Positions 8,045-16,245 of a stretch of DNA of 49,250 nt are shown in pieces (the stretch's first letter is position 1; every line of letters begins with the position of its first letter). The position numbers were made by a program, and so were the translations under genes. This DNA comes from an uncultured Gammaproteobacteria bacterium (GTDB lineage: Bacteria > Pseudomonadota > Gammaproteobacteria > DRLM01). The notes under the pieces were generated by a model. It searched no databases, was not told the origin of the DNA, and was given only the letters and a program-made list of their open reading frames with translations. The stretch is taken from contig CAMYKQ010000031.1 in the NCBI GenBank assembly GCA_947259075.1, positions 1 through 49,250 of the forward strand, in the 5' to 3' direction.

Positions 8045-9022
8045 ATGAGTCCGCCACGCCGCCGTCACCGCGTTCATCTCCCCGCACTGACCCTCTTACT
8101 CGCGGGCTTGTGCCTGCCGCCCGCCGCCATCCCCGAGGACGCGCCGGCGGCGGCCATCCCGGAGCACACCCCCGAGCCCGTAGCCGCCCCGAAAGCCGCG
8201 GCCGCGGCCGAGAACCCGCTCATCGTCAATCTCAGCGCGGGGCGCGCGCAATGGCTGGAGGCCGCGGGTGAACGGTTTTTAGGCTTGTATGCCGATGCGG
8301 ACAGCGGCGAGCCGCAAGGCGGCATCATTCTATTGCACGGCCTGGGCACTCACCCCGATTGGCCGGCGGTGATCTACCCCTTGCGCAGCGCCTTGCCCAG
8401 CCAAGGCTGGGCCACTTTGTCAATTGAATTACCCGCGCCCAGGCAAAACGCAAACCGCGAATGGGAGCTGAAACCCATCTTCGAGACCGGCGCCGCGCGC
8501 ATCGAAGCGGCGGCACTCTTCCTCGAACAACAAGGTTTGCGCAACATCGTGGTGATCGGCCACGACCTCGGCGGCGCGGTGGCGGCCAACGCCTTGGCCG
8601 GCGTGAAAGGCGGAAAAATAAAAGCCTTCGTCGCGGTGGGTCTGGGCCTGCCGCCGCACAGCGCCGCCGGCCCTTATCAACCCGCCCTCTTCGAACAAAT
8701 CGACGTGCCGGTGCTGGATATTTACGGCAGCCGCGATATGGATTCCGTGATGCAACAGGCTGGCGCCCGCGCCCGCGCCGCGCGCAAGGGCGGCGCCGCC
8801 GCCTATCGCAGCCAGCAGCTCGACCCGCTAAAACGCTCCGCCACCGCACGCATCCCCATGAGCGAGCAGAGCGGCTACATCGCCTACCGCCAAATCGAAA
8901 TCACGGGGGCCGATCATAACTTCACCGGCAGTGAAGCGCTCTTAATCAAACGCATCACCGGCTGGCTGAAAAAACACGCGGCGGGCGCGGCGGTGCGGGA
9001 TAAACGCCTTTCACCCAGTTGA
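8045..9022 (+). CDS. Exported alpha/beta-hydrolase-fold protein (DUF3530-like)
   Basis: A 325-residue protein. The ATG at 8045 was chosen because it gives a signal peptide (Arg-rich start, then LPALTLLLAGLCLPPAA), followed by an Ala/Pro/Glu-rich spacer and the hydrolase fold from about residue 70. Recognisable elements are GGIILLHGLGTHPDWPAVIYPL, the nucleophile elbow NIVVIGHDLGGAVAANAL, LDIYGSRDMD, and a late His in GADHNFTGSE. The elbow has Asp where lipases have Ser. The layout resembles DUF3530 proteins, whose role is not established. It is divergent from rpe and convergent with the GGDEF gene. Confidence 0.7.
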   Translation: MSPPRRRHRVHLPALTLLLAGLCLPPAAIPEDAPAAAIPEHTPEPVAAPKAAAAAENPLIVNLSAGRAQWLEAAGERFLGLYADADSGEPQGGIILLHGLGTHPDWPAVIYPLRSALPSQGWATLSIELPAPRQNANREWELKPIFETGAARIEAAALFLEQQGLRNIVVIGHDLGGAVAANALAGVKGGKIKAFVAVGLGLPPHSAAGPYQPALFEQIDVPVLDIYGSRDMDSVMQQAGARARAARKGGAAAYRSQQLDPLKRSATARIPMSEQSGYIAYRQIEITGADHNFTGSEALLIKRITGWLKKHAAGAAVRDKRLSPS

Positions 9023-9036
9023 GCCCCCACGGCAAT

Positions 9037-11436
9037 TCAGACGAACTCCACCAGCGGCCGCGGTGCCGCTACGGCGAAGCCTTGCGCGTAGTCGATACCC
9101 AGGGCGCGGGCGCGCTCCATTTGCACCGGACTGTCCACGTGTTTCGCGACGGTGCGGCAGCCCGCGGCGGCGGCAACGTGGTGAGCCGCCGCCACGACCG
9201 CGCGGTCAATATCATCATCCACCATGCCACCGATGAGCTGGCCGCTGATCTTGACGTAATCCACCGCCAGCTTCTTCATATAACTGAATGAGGCCCAGCC
9301 GCCGCCAAAATCGTCCAAGGCAACTTGGCAGCCAAAACCACGCACCGCGCCGATGAAAGTGCTGGCTTTGAGGAAATGCTGCGCCACCACCGCTTCGGCG
9401 ATTTCAAAGCACACCTGCCACGGCTGCAAGGCGCAGGACGCGATCTCTTGGAAGATAAAGGCGGGCAATTCCTCATCACTCAATGAATGGGGCGAGAGGT
9501 TGATGCAGATACGGACCTGGTCGAGTTGCGCGTGCAGTTCTTTAAAACTGCGTAAAGTCGCGTTGATTACCCAGCGATCGAATTTGCGCATGACCCCGTA
9601 ACGCTCCGCGGCGGGAATGAAGGCGCCCGGCAATAAGACATTGCCTTCGCCGTCGACCATGCGCAATAACATCTCATAGAATACCGGCGAACCGGTTTGC
9701 TCTTGCTGCAGCGGCACTAAAGGCTGGCAGTATAGGCGCAAGCGGCCTTCGCCCAGGGCATTACGCAACTCGTCGAGTTGCAGCACGCTCACCGGACGGC
9801 GCAAGGGTTCCTGTTCATCCATCGAACAGACGAAGACCCGGTTACGCCCCATATCCTTGGCGATGTAGCAGGCCTGGTCCGCCCGGCTCAGCAACCGTGC
9901 CGCATCGCTGGCCTCCGCGGTGATGGGCACGATGCCGATACTGGTTCCGATTTGAAAGACGCGGCCCTTCCACAGAAACTGGAAATCCCGCACCTGCGCC
10001 ATGAGATTCTCGGCGATTTGCCACGCCTTTTCCAAAGGGCAATTGTGCAGCAATAAACCAAACTCATCGCCGCCGAGACGGGCCAACGTGTCGCGCTCAC
10101 GCACGCCTTCCAGCAAGCGCGAGGTGACCTGGCGCAATAATTCATCACCGGCCATGTGCCCGGCGCTATCGTTGACGATTTTGAAGCGATCGAGATCGAG
10201 AAAACACAAGGCATGCTGCCAGCCATATTCCCGGCTGCTGCTCAACGCCCGCGCGAGGCGGCGCTCGAATTCGCGGCGGTTGACCAAACCCGTCAAGGCA
10301 TCGTGCTGGGCGTGATAAACCATTTCTTGATTGGCGAGGCGCTGCTGCGTCACATCGCGAAATACGATCACCGCGCCCATGCGTTCACCATTGCGCCCGC
10401 GGATCGGCGCCGCGTTCCCCTCCACCGGGTATTCCTCACCCTTGCGGCTGATCAGCAACAGGGGCAGATTTTCCGCCCGTATCGCGCCGTCGCGCTTTAT
10501 ACAGGCGGCCACCGGATCGACGATGGCTTGGCGCGTGGTTTCATCGATGACTTGGAATATTGCCCCAAGCGGGCGGCCGCGGGCCTCCTGCTCGCGCCAC
10601 GCGGTGAGCGTTTCCGCGACCCCGTTCATCGACTGCACCATACCCGCCGGGTCCGTCGTAATCACGCCATCGCCGATCGAGCGCAAGGTGATTTCCGCAC
10701 GTTCCTTTTCAGTAAATAATAAACGTTCGGTCTGGGTCCGCTCGGAGATTTCCCGCGCCAGTTCGGCGGTGCGGTCTTGGACGCGGTGCTCCATTTTTTC
10801 CTGCGCCTCCAGCAAGGCGGCCTCGGCCTGCTTCTGCGCGGTAACATCCTCGTGCATGAGGATCACCTCAACCAGGACATCCCCCTCAAAAACGGGATAG
10901 ATGAATCCCCTCACCCATCTTTTACAGCCCGCGTCGGTTATTTGCTGCTGCGTATCATATTCAATCGCGGGAATCGCCACCGGCTCACCGGCAAAACCGC
11001 GGCGGATATAGGCCATCACACCCTTTGCCGCCAATTGCGCATCAGCCAGCACATTATATTCGGCGACCTGCTCGGATGTGGCGCGCCACAGACTCCGCCA
11101 CGCCCGGTTGACCGCGACACAACGGCCATCGGGCGAGAAAATCTGGGTGCTAAACGGAGATTCGTCGAAGAGGGCGCGGAGACGGCTCGGCGCGGTTGGC
11201 GGGAATGCAGACGTGCGCTCATCCCGGGACCCGGGCGCGCTTATCATTGAATCAAACACAAGACAACGCTCAGCCTCACGCTGACACGTGTTGGCGTCAT
11301 AGCGCGCTATTTCGCCTTGCTCATCCACCATGACAATAACGGACATCACGCCATCCGCCATTGCCATCGGGAAACTGCGCGTCGCAGGACTTGAGGCTTG
11401 ACGACTCCCAACACTGTCAAAATCCGGCGCTTTCAT
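9037..11436 (-). CDS. PAS-PAS-GGDEF-EAL cyclic-di-GMP signalling protein, EAL domain probably inactive as phosphodiesterase
   Basis: A 799-residue cytoplasmic protein (no membrane helix seen). Approximate order: PAS with PAC-like end (85-205), a coiled-coil linker (205-245), a second PAS (245-370), GGDEF (375-540), EAL (550-799). The diguanylate cyclase signature GGDEF is intact at 455-459, with an RERD inhibitory-site motif nine residues before it. The EAL motif is EML at 588-590, which still has the metal Glu, and DDFGGGWAS keeps both Asp residues. However, the usual KIDG is KISG and the usual AEFVE/AEGVE is AKHVD, losing metal and catalytic positions. I therefore infer a sensor diguanylate cyclase whose EAL module binds or regulates. 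Confidence 0.85.
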   Translation of the reverse strand: MKAPDFDSVGSRQASSPATRSFPMAMADGVMSVIVMVDEQGEIARYDANTCQREAERCLVFDSMISAPGSRDERTSAFPPTAPSRLRALFDESPFSTQIFSPDGRCVAVNRAWRSLWRATSEQVAEYNVLADAQLAAKGVMAYIRRGFAGEPVAIPAIEYDTQQQITDAGCKRWVRGFIYPVFEGDVLVEVILMHEDVTAQKQAEAALLEAQEKMEHRVQDRTAELAREISERTQTERLLFTEKERAEITLRSIGDGVITTDPAGMVQSMNGVAETLTAWREQEARGRPLGAIFQVIDETTRQAIVDPVAACIKRDGAIRAENLPLLLISRKGEEYPVEGNAAPIRGRNGERMGAVIVFRDVTQQRLANQEMVYHAQHDALTGLVNRREFERRLARALSSSREYGWQHALCFLDLDRFKIVNDSAGHMAGDELLRQVTSRLLEGVRERDTLARLGGDEFGLLLHNCPLEKAWQIAENLMAQVRDFQFLWKGRVFQIGTSIGIVPITAEASDAARLLSRADQACYIAKDMGRNRVFVCSMDEQEPLRRPVSVLQLDELRNALGEGRLRLYCQPLVPLQQEQTGSPVFYEMLLRMVDGEGNVLLPGAFIPAAERYGVMRKFDRWVINATLRSFKELHAQLDQVRICINLSPHSLSDEELPAFIFQEIASCALQPWQVCFEIAEAVVAQHFLKASTFIGAVRGFGCQVALDDFGGGWASFSYMKKLAVDYVKISGQLIGGMVDDDIDRAVVAAAHHVAAAAGCRTVAKHVDSPVQMERARALGIDYAQGFAVAAPRPLVEFV

Positions 11437-11643
11437 GGGCTCACCATCAGACAGAAGGATGCCACATCGCCGCTCCCCAGGAACGGCAACACCAAATACC
11501 AGACTGCGCGTCGTTTTTTCAAACCCGGCGAAACATATGCTGAGTCTTAATTCTAATTATTATTTATTGTGCGGGCGTCTTATTAGGCGCGCCCGTTGTA
11601 TTTATCGATTTATATCTTCCCCCTCCAACCTCACCAAGAAGCA

Positions 11644-11672
11644 AAAACGCCATCACTTTCAGCTGGCGTTTT
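11644..11672 (-). terminator. Rho-independent terminator of the alternative complex III operon
   Basis: AAAACGCCA (11644-11652) pairs with TGGCGTTTT (11664-11672) around an 11-base loop. On the minus strand the stem ends in a short T run just after actF, and the symmetry makes it a possible bidirectional terminator. It separates the act operon from the GGDEF gene. Confidence 0.65.
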
Positions 11673-11701
11673 CACTCTCGCTCATCAATCCGTCCTTAGT
11701 G

Positions 11702-12736
11702 TTAACTACGGATAAGTCCTTGGCGCGTCATTCCCCACTTCACGACAATCCAAGCAACCACGAGAACACCCGCGGTAAAGAAAATATCGATGATCGACGT
11801 CATCGGAATATGGTAGAACTGCGGATCAACGGAACCGGAGATCCAGGTGTAACGCTCGATCCACCAGCCCAAGACGATGGAGCAGCCCACCATGGTGATC
11901 ACCACGGGATTATGCCGATTTGGCGTAATCGCCAAGGTGCAGAAGGGGATGATGAACTTCAGCGTCAAGAAGGTCCACCATAGCGGTCCCAAGTCGTTAT
12001 ACATCATCGCGAAGAAACGGGTCATGTCGTCGGGCAGACGTCCGTACCACATGATGAGGTACTGCGTGAAATACAAATAAGTCCACAGTATCGTCATGCC
12101 CAGCATGAACTGCGCCATGTAGTTGAAGATGTGGGGCTGAATCTCCACGGCGAGTTTGCCCGAACGATACAGGAAAAACAGCAACACCACGAAGAAACCA
12201 AGGAACATGTGGAAGGCGCTTTGGAAATGGTAGAAGCCATAACTGGCGCTGTGCCAGCCGGGCAGCTGCGTCATTTCAAAGTCCCAACCCACCATGGTGG
12301 CGTACAAAACGTAGACCGCGGGAATCAACAAGGCGATGTTGCGGAAACGGCGCTGAACGGCATAGGACGAATCCACCTCGGTCGCCGCTTGGTATTTAAT
12401 GAACAAACGATACATACCCCAAATCACCAGAAAACCGATGATCTGGCGCGCCACCAGAAAAGTGTAATTGTGCCAGCCTGGCAGGTGATGCTCGGGATCG
12501 TGACCGGCCTCAGCCAGCCACGGGAAGGTCGCATTACCGTTAGCCAACAGCACCAGCAGCAACACCCCGGCAATCGGAAACAGCACCGACAAAGAGCAGG
12601 CGATGTGACGCACCTGGAAACGCCAGCTGCCGTTACATAGGTGCAGGATGGACGTGAAGGTCACCCCGCCTATGGCCAGATAAAGCACAAAGAGAAAGTT
12701 GGTAGTCAGTACAGACCAGCTGCCGAAGTTTTCCAT
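11702..12736 (-). CDS. actF: Alternative complex III membrane subunit ActF
   Basis: A 344-residue polytopic membrane protein with nine to ten hydrophobic helices. It has features of the second NrfD-like subunit of alternative complex III: LFVLYLAIGGVTFTSILHL at the start, YTFLVARQIIGFLVIWGMYR, LGMTILWTYLYFTQYLIMWY mid-protein, and LGWWIERYTWI near the end. ActF forms part of the quinol-binding membrane arm. It is the last gene of the operon, 37 bases after actE, and is followed by a terminator, so no actG or terminal oxidase genes are attached. Confidence 0.85.
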   Translation of the reverse strand: MENFGSWSVLTTNFLFVLYLAIGGVTFTSILHLCNGSWRFQVRHIACSLSVLFPIAGVLLLVLLANGNATFPWLAEAGHDPEHHLPGWHNYTFLVARQIIGFLVIWGMYRLFIKYQAATEVDSSYAVQRRFRNIALLIPAVYVLYATMVGWDFEMTQLPGWHSASYGFYHFQSAFHMFLGFFVVLLFFLYRSGKLAVEIQPHIFNYMAQFMLGMTILWTYLYFTQYLIMWYGRLPDDMTRFFAMMYNDLGPLWWTFLTLKFIIPFCTLAITPNRHNPVVITMVGCSIVLGWWIERYTWISGSVDPQFYHIPMTSIIDIFFTAGVLVVAWIVVKWGMTRQGLIRS

Positions 12737-12773
12737 GGATTCCCCTCAAATATCTATTCGGTGGCGCCAATGC

Positions 12774-13331
12774 TTATTGATTCGCGGCCGCTGCGGCACG
12801 CACGGCCGGCGGCGCCTCTTTCATCAAACCATGCTTGACGTAATTGACGATATGCCACCGCTCTTCGACGGTCAGGTCGTTGGCACCGCGCTGATCTTCA
12901 CGTGAGCTGGGCTTACCGTACGCCGGCATGATCGCGCTGCCAAAGGTGATCGTGCCCCACACCCAGCCTTCGGTGAGCATCTTCTGCACGTAATCATCAT
13001 TGAGGGCAATCGCGCCGATCTTATTGCTCACGGGCGATTCGGCGCCGCCGGTCAAACCGTGACATGCGGCGCAGATGATCCTAAACAAGGTCCGCCCTTC
13101 TTTAATTGACTCCGCGCTCGCGGGTATCGGATTGACCAAGTCCTTCGCCTCATCCCGATTGGCCACCTGGGTGGCCACGCCTTGCACCGGAATGGAGCGC
13201 GCGGGGAAGAGCGCCATTACGCCCTCTTGGGGTTTGACGTTAGGCTGATTCACCATATCGGTTGACCACGGCCAAGCAAACGCGGCACCCGGGATTAAAG
13301 CCCCCAGCAAAATATATTTAGCCAATCTCAT
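12774..13331 (-). CDS. actE: Alternative complex III monohaem cytochrome c ActE
   Basis: A 185-residue exported cytochrome with a signal peptide (YILLGALIPGAAFA) and one haem-binding CAACH in the ICAACHGLTGGAESPVS segment. A probable axial Met lies in GSAIMPAYG. The length and class I cytochrome fold agree with ActE, which passes electrons from the complex toward a soluble acceptor or oxidase. Its start overlaps the end of actD by four bases (ATGA), indicating coupled translation. Confidence 0.87.
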   Translation of the reverse strand: MRLAKYILLGALIPGAAFAWPWSTDMVNQPNVKPQEGVMALFPARSIPVQGVATQVANRDEAKDLVNPIPASAESIKEGRTLFRIICAACHGLTGGAESPVSNKIGAIALNDDYVQKMLTEGWVWGTITFGSAIMPAYGKPSSREDQRGANDLTVEERWHIVNYVKHGLMKEAPPAVRAAAAANQ

Positions 13332-13855
13332 CGCACGACCTCTTCCCGGATTTCGACAACCTCGTGTGCTTTGAACAAGTCTTTAAGCGCTTGCGCTTTA
13401 CCCTCATCCACTTCCAGCAACACACCCACTTGATCCAGGCTCACCATTTCACTGTAAAGGGTGTCACGCTTGCGCACGATGCGTGAGCCGATGACGAAAC
13501 TGATGATGGTGAACAACACGCCAAACAAGATTGTCATCTCATAGGTCAACACAATATTACTCGGCAAAGGCACCACGGGTTTTCCGCCCTGCGGTTGCAC
13601 CAAAAAGGTGGCCTGCGCCGATGCCAAAAACAAAAAGCCAAAGGTCATACCGAACAGCGCGCCCATCAAGGTGAACTTGGGCACGTGGGCGGGACGCTCC
13701 CCCAGTACTTCTTCGATTTCCGGATGCTCGATGGGGGACTTGATCGTGACGTCATCGACCGACACGCCGGGGATTTTATACGCGCGGATATCAGCGACCG
13801 CCGCAAAGGCCTGATCGAAATCACTGAACAATCCCATAATACGATGTTTGCTCAT
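13328..13855 (-). CDS. actD: Alternative complex III subunit ActD (DUF3341)
   Basis: A 175-residue protein with two membrane helices (FTLMGALFGMTFGFLFLASA and MTILFGVLFTIISFVIGSRI) flanked by soluble ends. The N-terminus (IMGLFSDFDQAFAAVADIRAYKI) and the KSPIEHPEIEEVLG segment match the DUF3341 pattern. ActD packs against ActC and ActE; it carries no cofactor motif. The gene lies between actC and actE with an 11-base gap and a 4-base overlap respectively. Confidence 0.87.
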   Translation of the reverse strand: MSKHRIMGLFSDFDQAFAAVADIRAYKIPGVSVDDVTIKSPIEHPEIEEVLGERPAHVPKFTLMGALFGMTFGFLFLASAQATFLVQPQGGKPVVPLPSNIVLTYEMTILFGVLFTIISFVIGSRIVRKRDTLYSEMVSLDQVGVLLEVDEGKAQALKDLFKAHEVVEIREEVVR

Positions 13856-13866
13856 TTTATAACTCC

Positions 13867-15270
13867 CTATGGGCTCGGCGTATCAGTGGCTGGTTGACGA
13901 TCCGACAACCGGCGATGGAAGTATTTAGCTTGATCTTCCACATGGGCACGGCGGCGGTGGTACACCATTTCTTTCACCTCGTACATGGACACCGAGGGGA
14001 AGACCTTGACGAAGACCAGGAACAGCAGACCGAACCAGCCGAAACTGCCGAACACAATGGCCCACTGCACCATGCTGGGCCACAATACATTCCAGGCGAT
14101 GGGATGGTAGGACAAGGATAAGGTGGGTGACACGATCATCCAGCGCTCCAGCCACATGCCGACGTTCAGCAACAGCGATACCACGAACATGGTGGGCAAG
14201 TGCCTTCTCAACTTCTCGAAGGCCAGCGTGAACGGCAACACCGAACCGAAGAACAGCATCGCCCAGAAATAGGGCGAGTACGGCCCTGTAAACTTATCCC
14301 ACAACACTTCTTTGGCCGCGGTGTCGTGTCCGTACCAAGTAGCCGCGAACTCGATCAGATTGAGGTAAGACCAAGCCATGGCGATGACGAAGGTGAGTTT
14401 ACAGGTCTTCTCCAAGATCGGAATCGTCATGTATTCCTCAAAGCGGAAGAAATACCGCAAGAGGATGAACAGGGTGATGATCGCCGCGCAACCCGAATAG
14501 AGAGCGCCCGCCACGAAGTACGGGGGGAAGCTGGTGACGTGCCAGCCGGGCATGATGGACATGGCGAAGTCGGACGACACGATGGAATGCACCGACACCG
14601 CGAGGGGGATCAGGAAACACGCCATCAGCAAATAGGTCTTGCGGAAGTGGCGCCACTGACGATCGGTACCCGACCAGCCCAAGGACAAGGCCGTATAGAG
14701 CTTCTTGCGCCAGCCTTTGGCATTGTCGCGGCAAATCGCCAGATCAGGGATCATGCCGATGAACAGGAACATGGCCGACGATGTCAGGTAAGTGAAAATC
14801 GCGAAGGCGTCCCACACCAGCGGTGAACGGAAGTTAGGCCAGATGCCGCGGTCGCTGACATAGGGCAACACCCAATACATATTCCACAAACGACCCAAGT
14901 GGATCATGGGGAACAGCCCGGCCGTCATGAGCGAGAACGTCGTCATCGCCTCGGCGAAACGGTAAATCGGCTTGCGCCAATCCGCATGCACGATATGCAA
15001 AATCGCCGACAGTAAGGTGCCCGAGTGACTCATGCCGATCCAGAAAATGAAGGTGGCGATATAAAGCCCCCACATCTGCGGCCAGTTGAGATTGGCGGGC
15101 CCCATACCCACTTGATATTGGTAGATCTCCGCAACCACCGCGCACATCAGCATGGCGAGGCAGGTGCCCACGGCCACCCAATAGGCCATGCGTGGATTCT
15201 CCATACTGCGCAGAACATCCTTATTGATCTGCGCCCACTTAATTTGCTCGTTAATGTCTTTCGTCTGCAT
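13867..15270 (-). CDS. actC: Alternative complex III NrfD-like quinol-binding subunit ActC
   Basis: A 467-residue integral membrane protein with about ten helices. ENPRMAYWVAVGTCLAMLMC opens the first helix, and FIFWIGMSHSGTLLSAILHI lies in the conserved helix bundle that forms the quinol site in NrfD/PsrC proteins. Further segments include LFPMIHLGRLWNMYWVLPY and WHVTSFPPYFVAGALYSGCA. It is longer than ordinary PsrC and matches ActC of alternative complex III in size and position between the Fe-S and ActD genes. It is predicted to oxidise quinol at the periplasmic face and hand electrons to the Fe-S subunit. Confidence 0.9.
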   Translation of the reverse strand: MQTKDINEQIKWAQINKDVLRSMENPRMAYWVAVGTCLAMLMCAVVAEIYQYQVGMGPANLNWPQMWGLYIATFIFWIGMSHSGTLLSAILHIVHADWRKPIYRFAEAMTTFSLMTAGLFPMIHLGRLWNMYWVLPYVSDRGIWPNFRSPLVWDAFAIFTYLTSSAMFLFIGMIPDLAICRDNAKGWRKKLYTALSLGWSGTDRQWRHFRKTYLLMACFLIPLAVSVHSIVSSDFAMSIMPGWHVTSFPPYFVAGALYSGCAAIITLFILLRYFFRFEEYMTIPILEKTCKLTFVIAMAWSYLNLIEFAATWYGHDTAAKEVLWDKFTGPYSPYFWAMLFFGSVLPFTLAFEKLRRHLPTMFVVSLLLNVGMWLERWMIVSPTLSLSYHPIAWNVLWPSMVQWAIVFGSFGWFGLLFLVFVKVFPSVSMYEVKEMVYHRRRAHVEDQAKYFHRRLSDRQPATDTPSP

Positions 15271-15324
15271 GTGCCACCTGATCTTTATTGCTTGGCCACT
15301 GACTCAATCTAAGTCGAGAACGAT

Positions 15325-16245
15325 TTAGACTTCGCGCACTCGTTCCATGTACATCACACAGGGATCGGTATTGAGCGCCTCGAAGACCCGGTAACCGCGC
15401 TTCTCCGGATTCTGTTTGGTCTGCTTGGTTTTACCAAGGCTCACCTGATGTCCATCCCAGAGCTTGCGTACCTGACTCTCCGGATTAAGCATATCGCCGA
15501 AGACGATCGCGCCGGTCGGGCAGGTCTGCTGACACGCCGTTTGGAATTCCATGTCTTCCAGCTTCCCGCGGCCCGCCGCGGCGCGGAAAGTGGAATCACC
15601 AACCTTAATCACGGCGGCCTCCTTCTCCACTCTATCTTCCATCCGCGCCTTATCCTTCGCGACGCGGATACGCTGGATGCAGAAAGTGCATTTCTCCATC
15701 ACGCCCTTGTCCCGCACGGATAGATCAGGATTGAGCTGCAAGTGCAGAGGCGCGGGCCAGGAGGATTCGTAATAGGAATAGAAATTAAAATAACGCAGAC
15801 GGTAAGGGCAATTGTTGGAGCAATAGCGCGAACCGATACAACGATTGTAGACCTGCGCGTTCAAACCATCCGGCGTATGGAAGGTCGCCGCCACGGGGCA
15901 GACCGGCTCACAGGTCGCGGCATTACATTGCTGACACATCATCGGCAGGAAATTCGCGCCGTGTTCTTGATATTGGCTGCTGGATTGAGACAGCTTATCC
16001 AGATCGGGCTCCCCCCAATAACGCTCAATGCGCATCCAATGCATGCCTTGCTTCTTGGTCATTTTCTCTTTACCGACTATCGCCAGATTGTTCTCGGCGT
16101 AGCAAGCGACCGCGCAGGCATTGCATCCAATACACTTATTGAGGTCAATGGCCATACCCCACATGTGTTCATATTCGTGATGACCGCCTGCTTCGCGGTC
16201 ACGCCGATAGTTTGACCAATTCTCAAGAATGTTCTTAAGCGACAT
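15325..16245 (-). CDS. actB: Alternative complex III iron-sulfur subunit (ActB C-terminal half as a separate gene)
   Basis: A 306-residue ferredoxin-like subunit. Cysteine sets are NKCIGCNACAVACYAENNL, CQQCNAATCEPVCPVAA, NRCIGSRYCSNNCPYR, MEKCTFCIQRI and ACQQTCPTGAI, enough for four clusters. The CIGSRYC spacing lacks one Cys of the usual CxxC pair, fitting a [3Fe-4S] centre. In well-studied complexes this domain is fused to the molybdopterin-like domain as ActB; here it is its own gene. The start at 16245 is supported by GGAGG nine bases upstream and gives an 11-base overlap with the preceding gene. Confidence 0.87.
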   Translation of the reverse strand: MSLKNILENWSNYRRDREAGGHHEYEHMWGMAIDLNKCIGCNACAVACYAENNLAIVGKEKMTKKQGMHWMRIERYWGEPDLDKLSQSSSQYQEHGANFLPMMCQQCNAATCEPVCPVAATFHTPDGLNAQVYNRCIGSRYCSNNCPYRLRYFNFYSYYESSWPAPLHLQLNPDLSVRDKGVMEKCTFCIQRIRVAKDKARMEDRVEKEAAVIKVGDSTFRAAAGRGKLEDMEFQTACQQTCPTGAIVFGDMLNPESQVRKLWDGHQVSLGKTKQTKQNPEKRGYRVFEALNTDPCVMYMERVREV

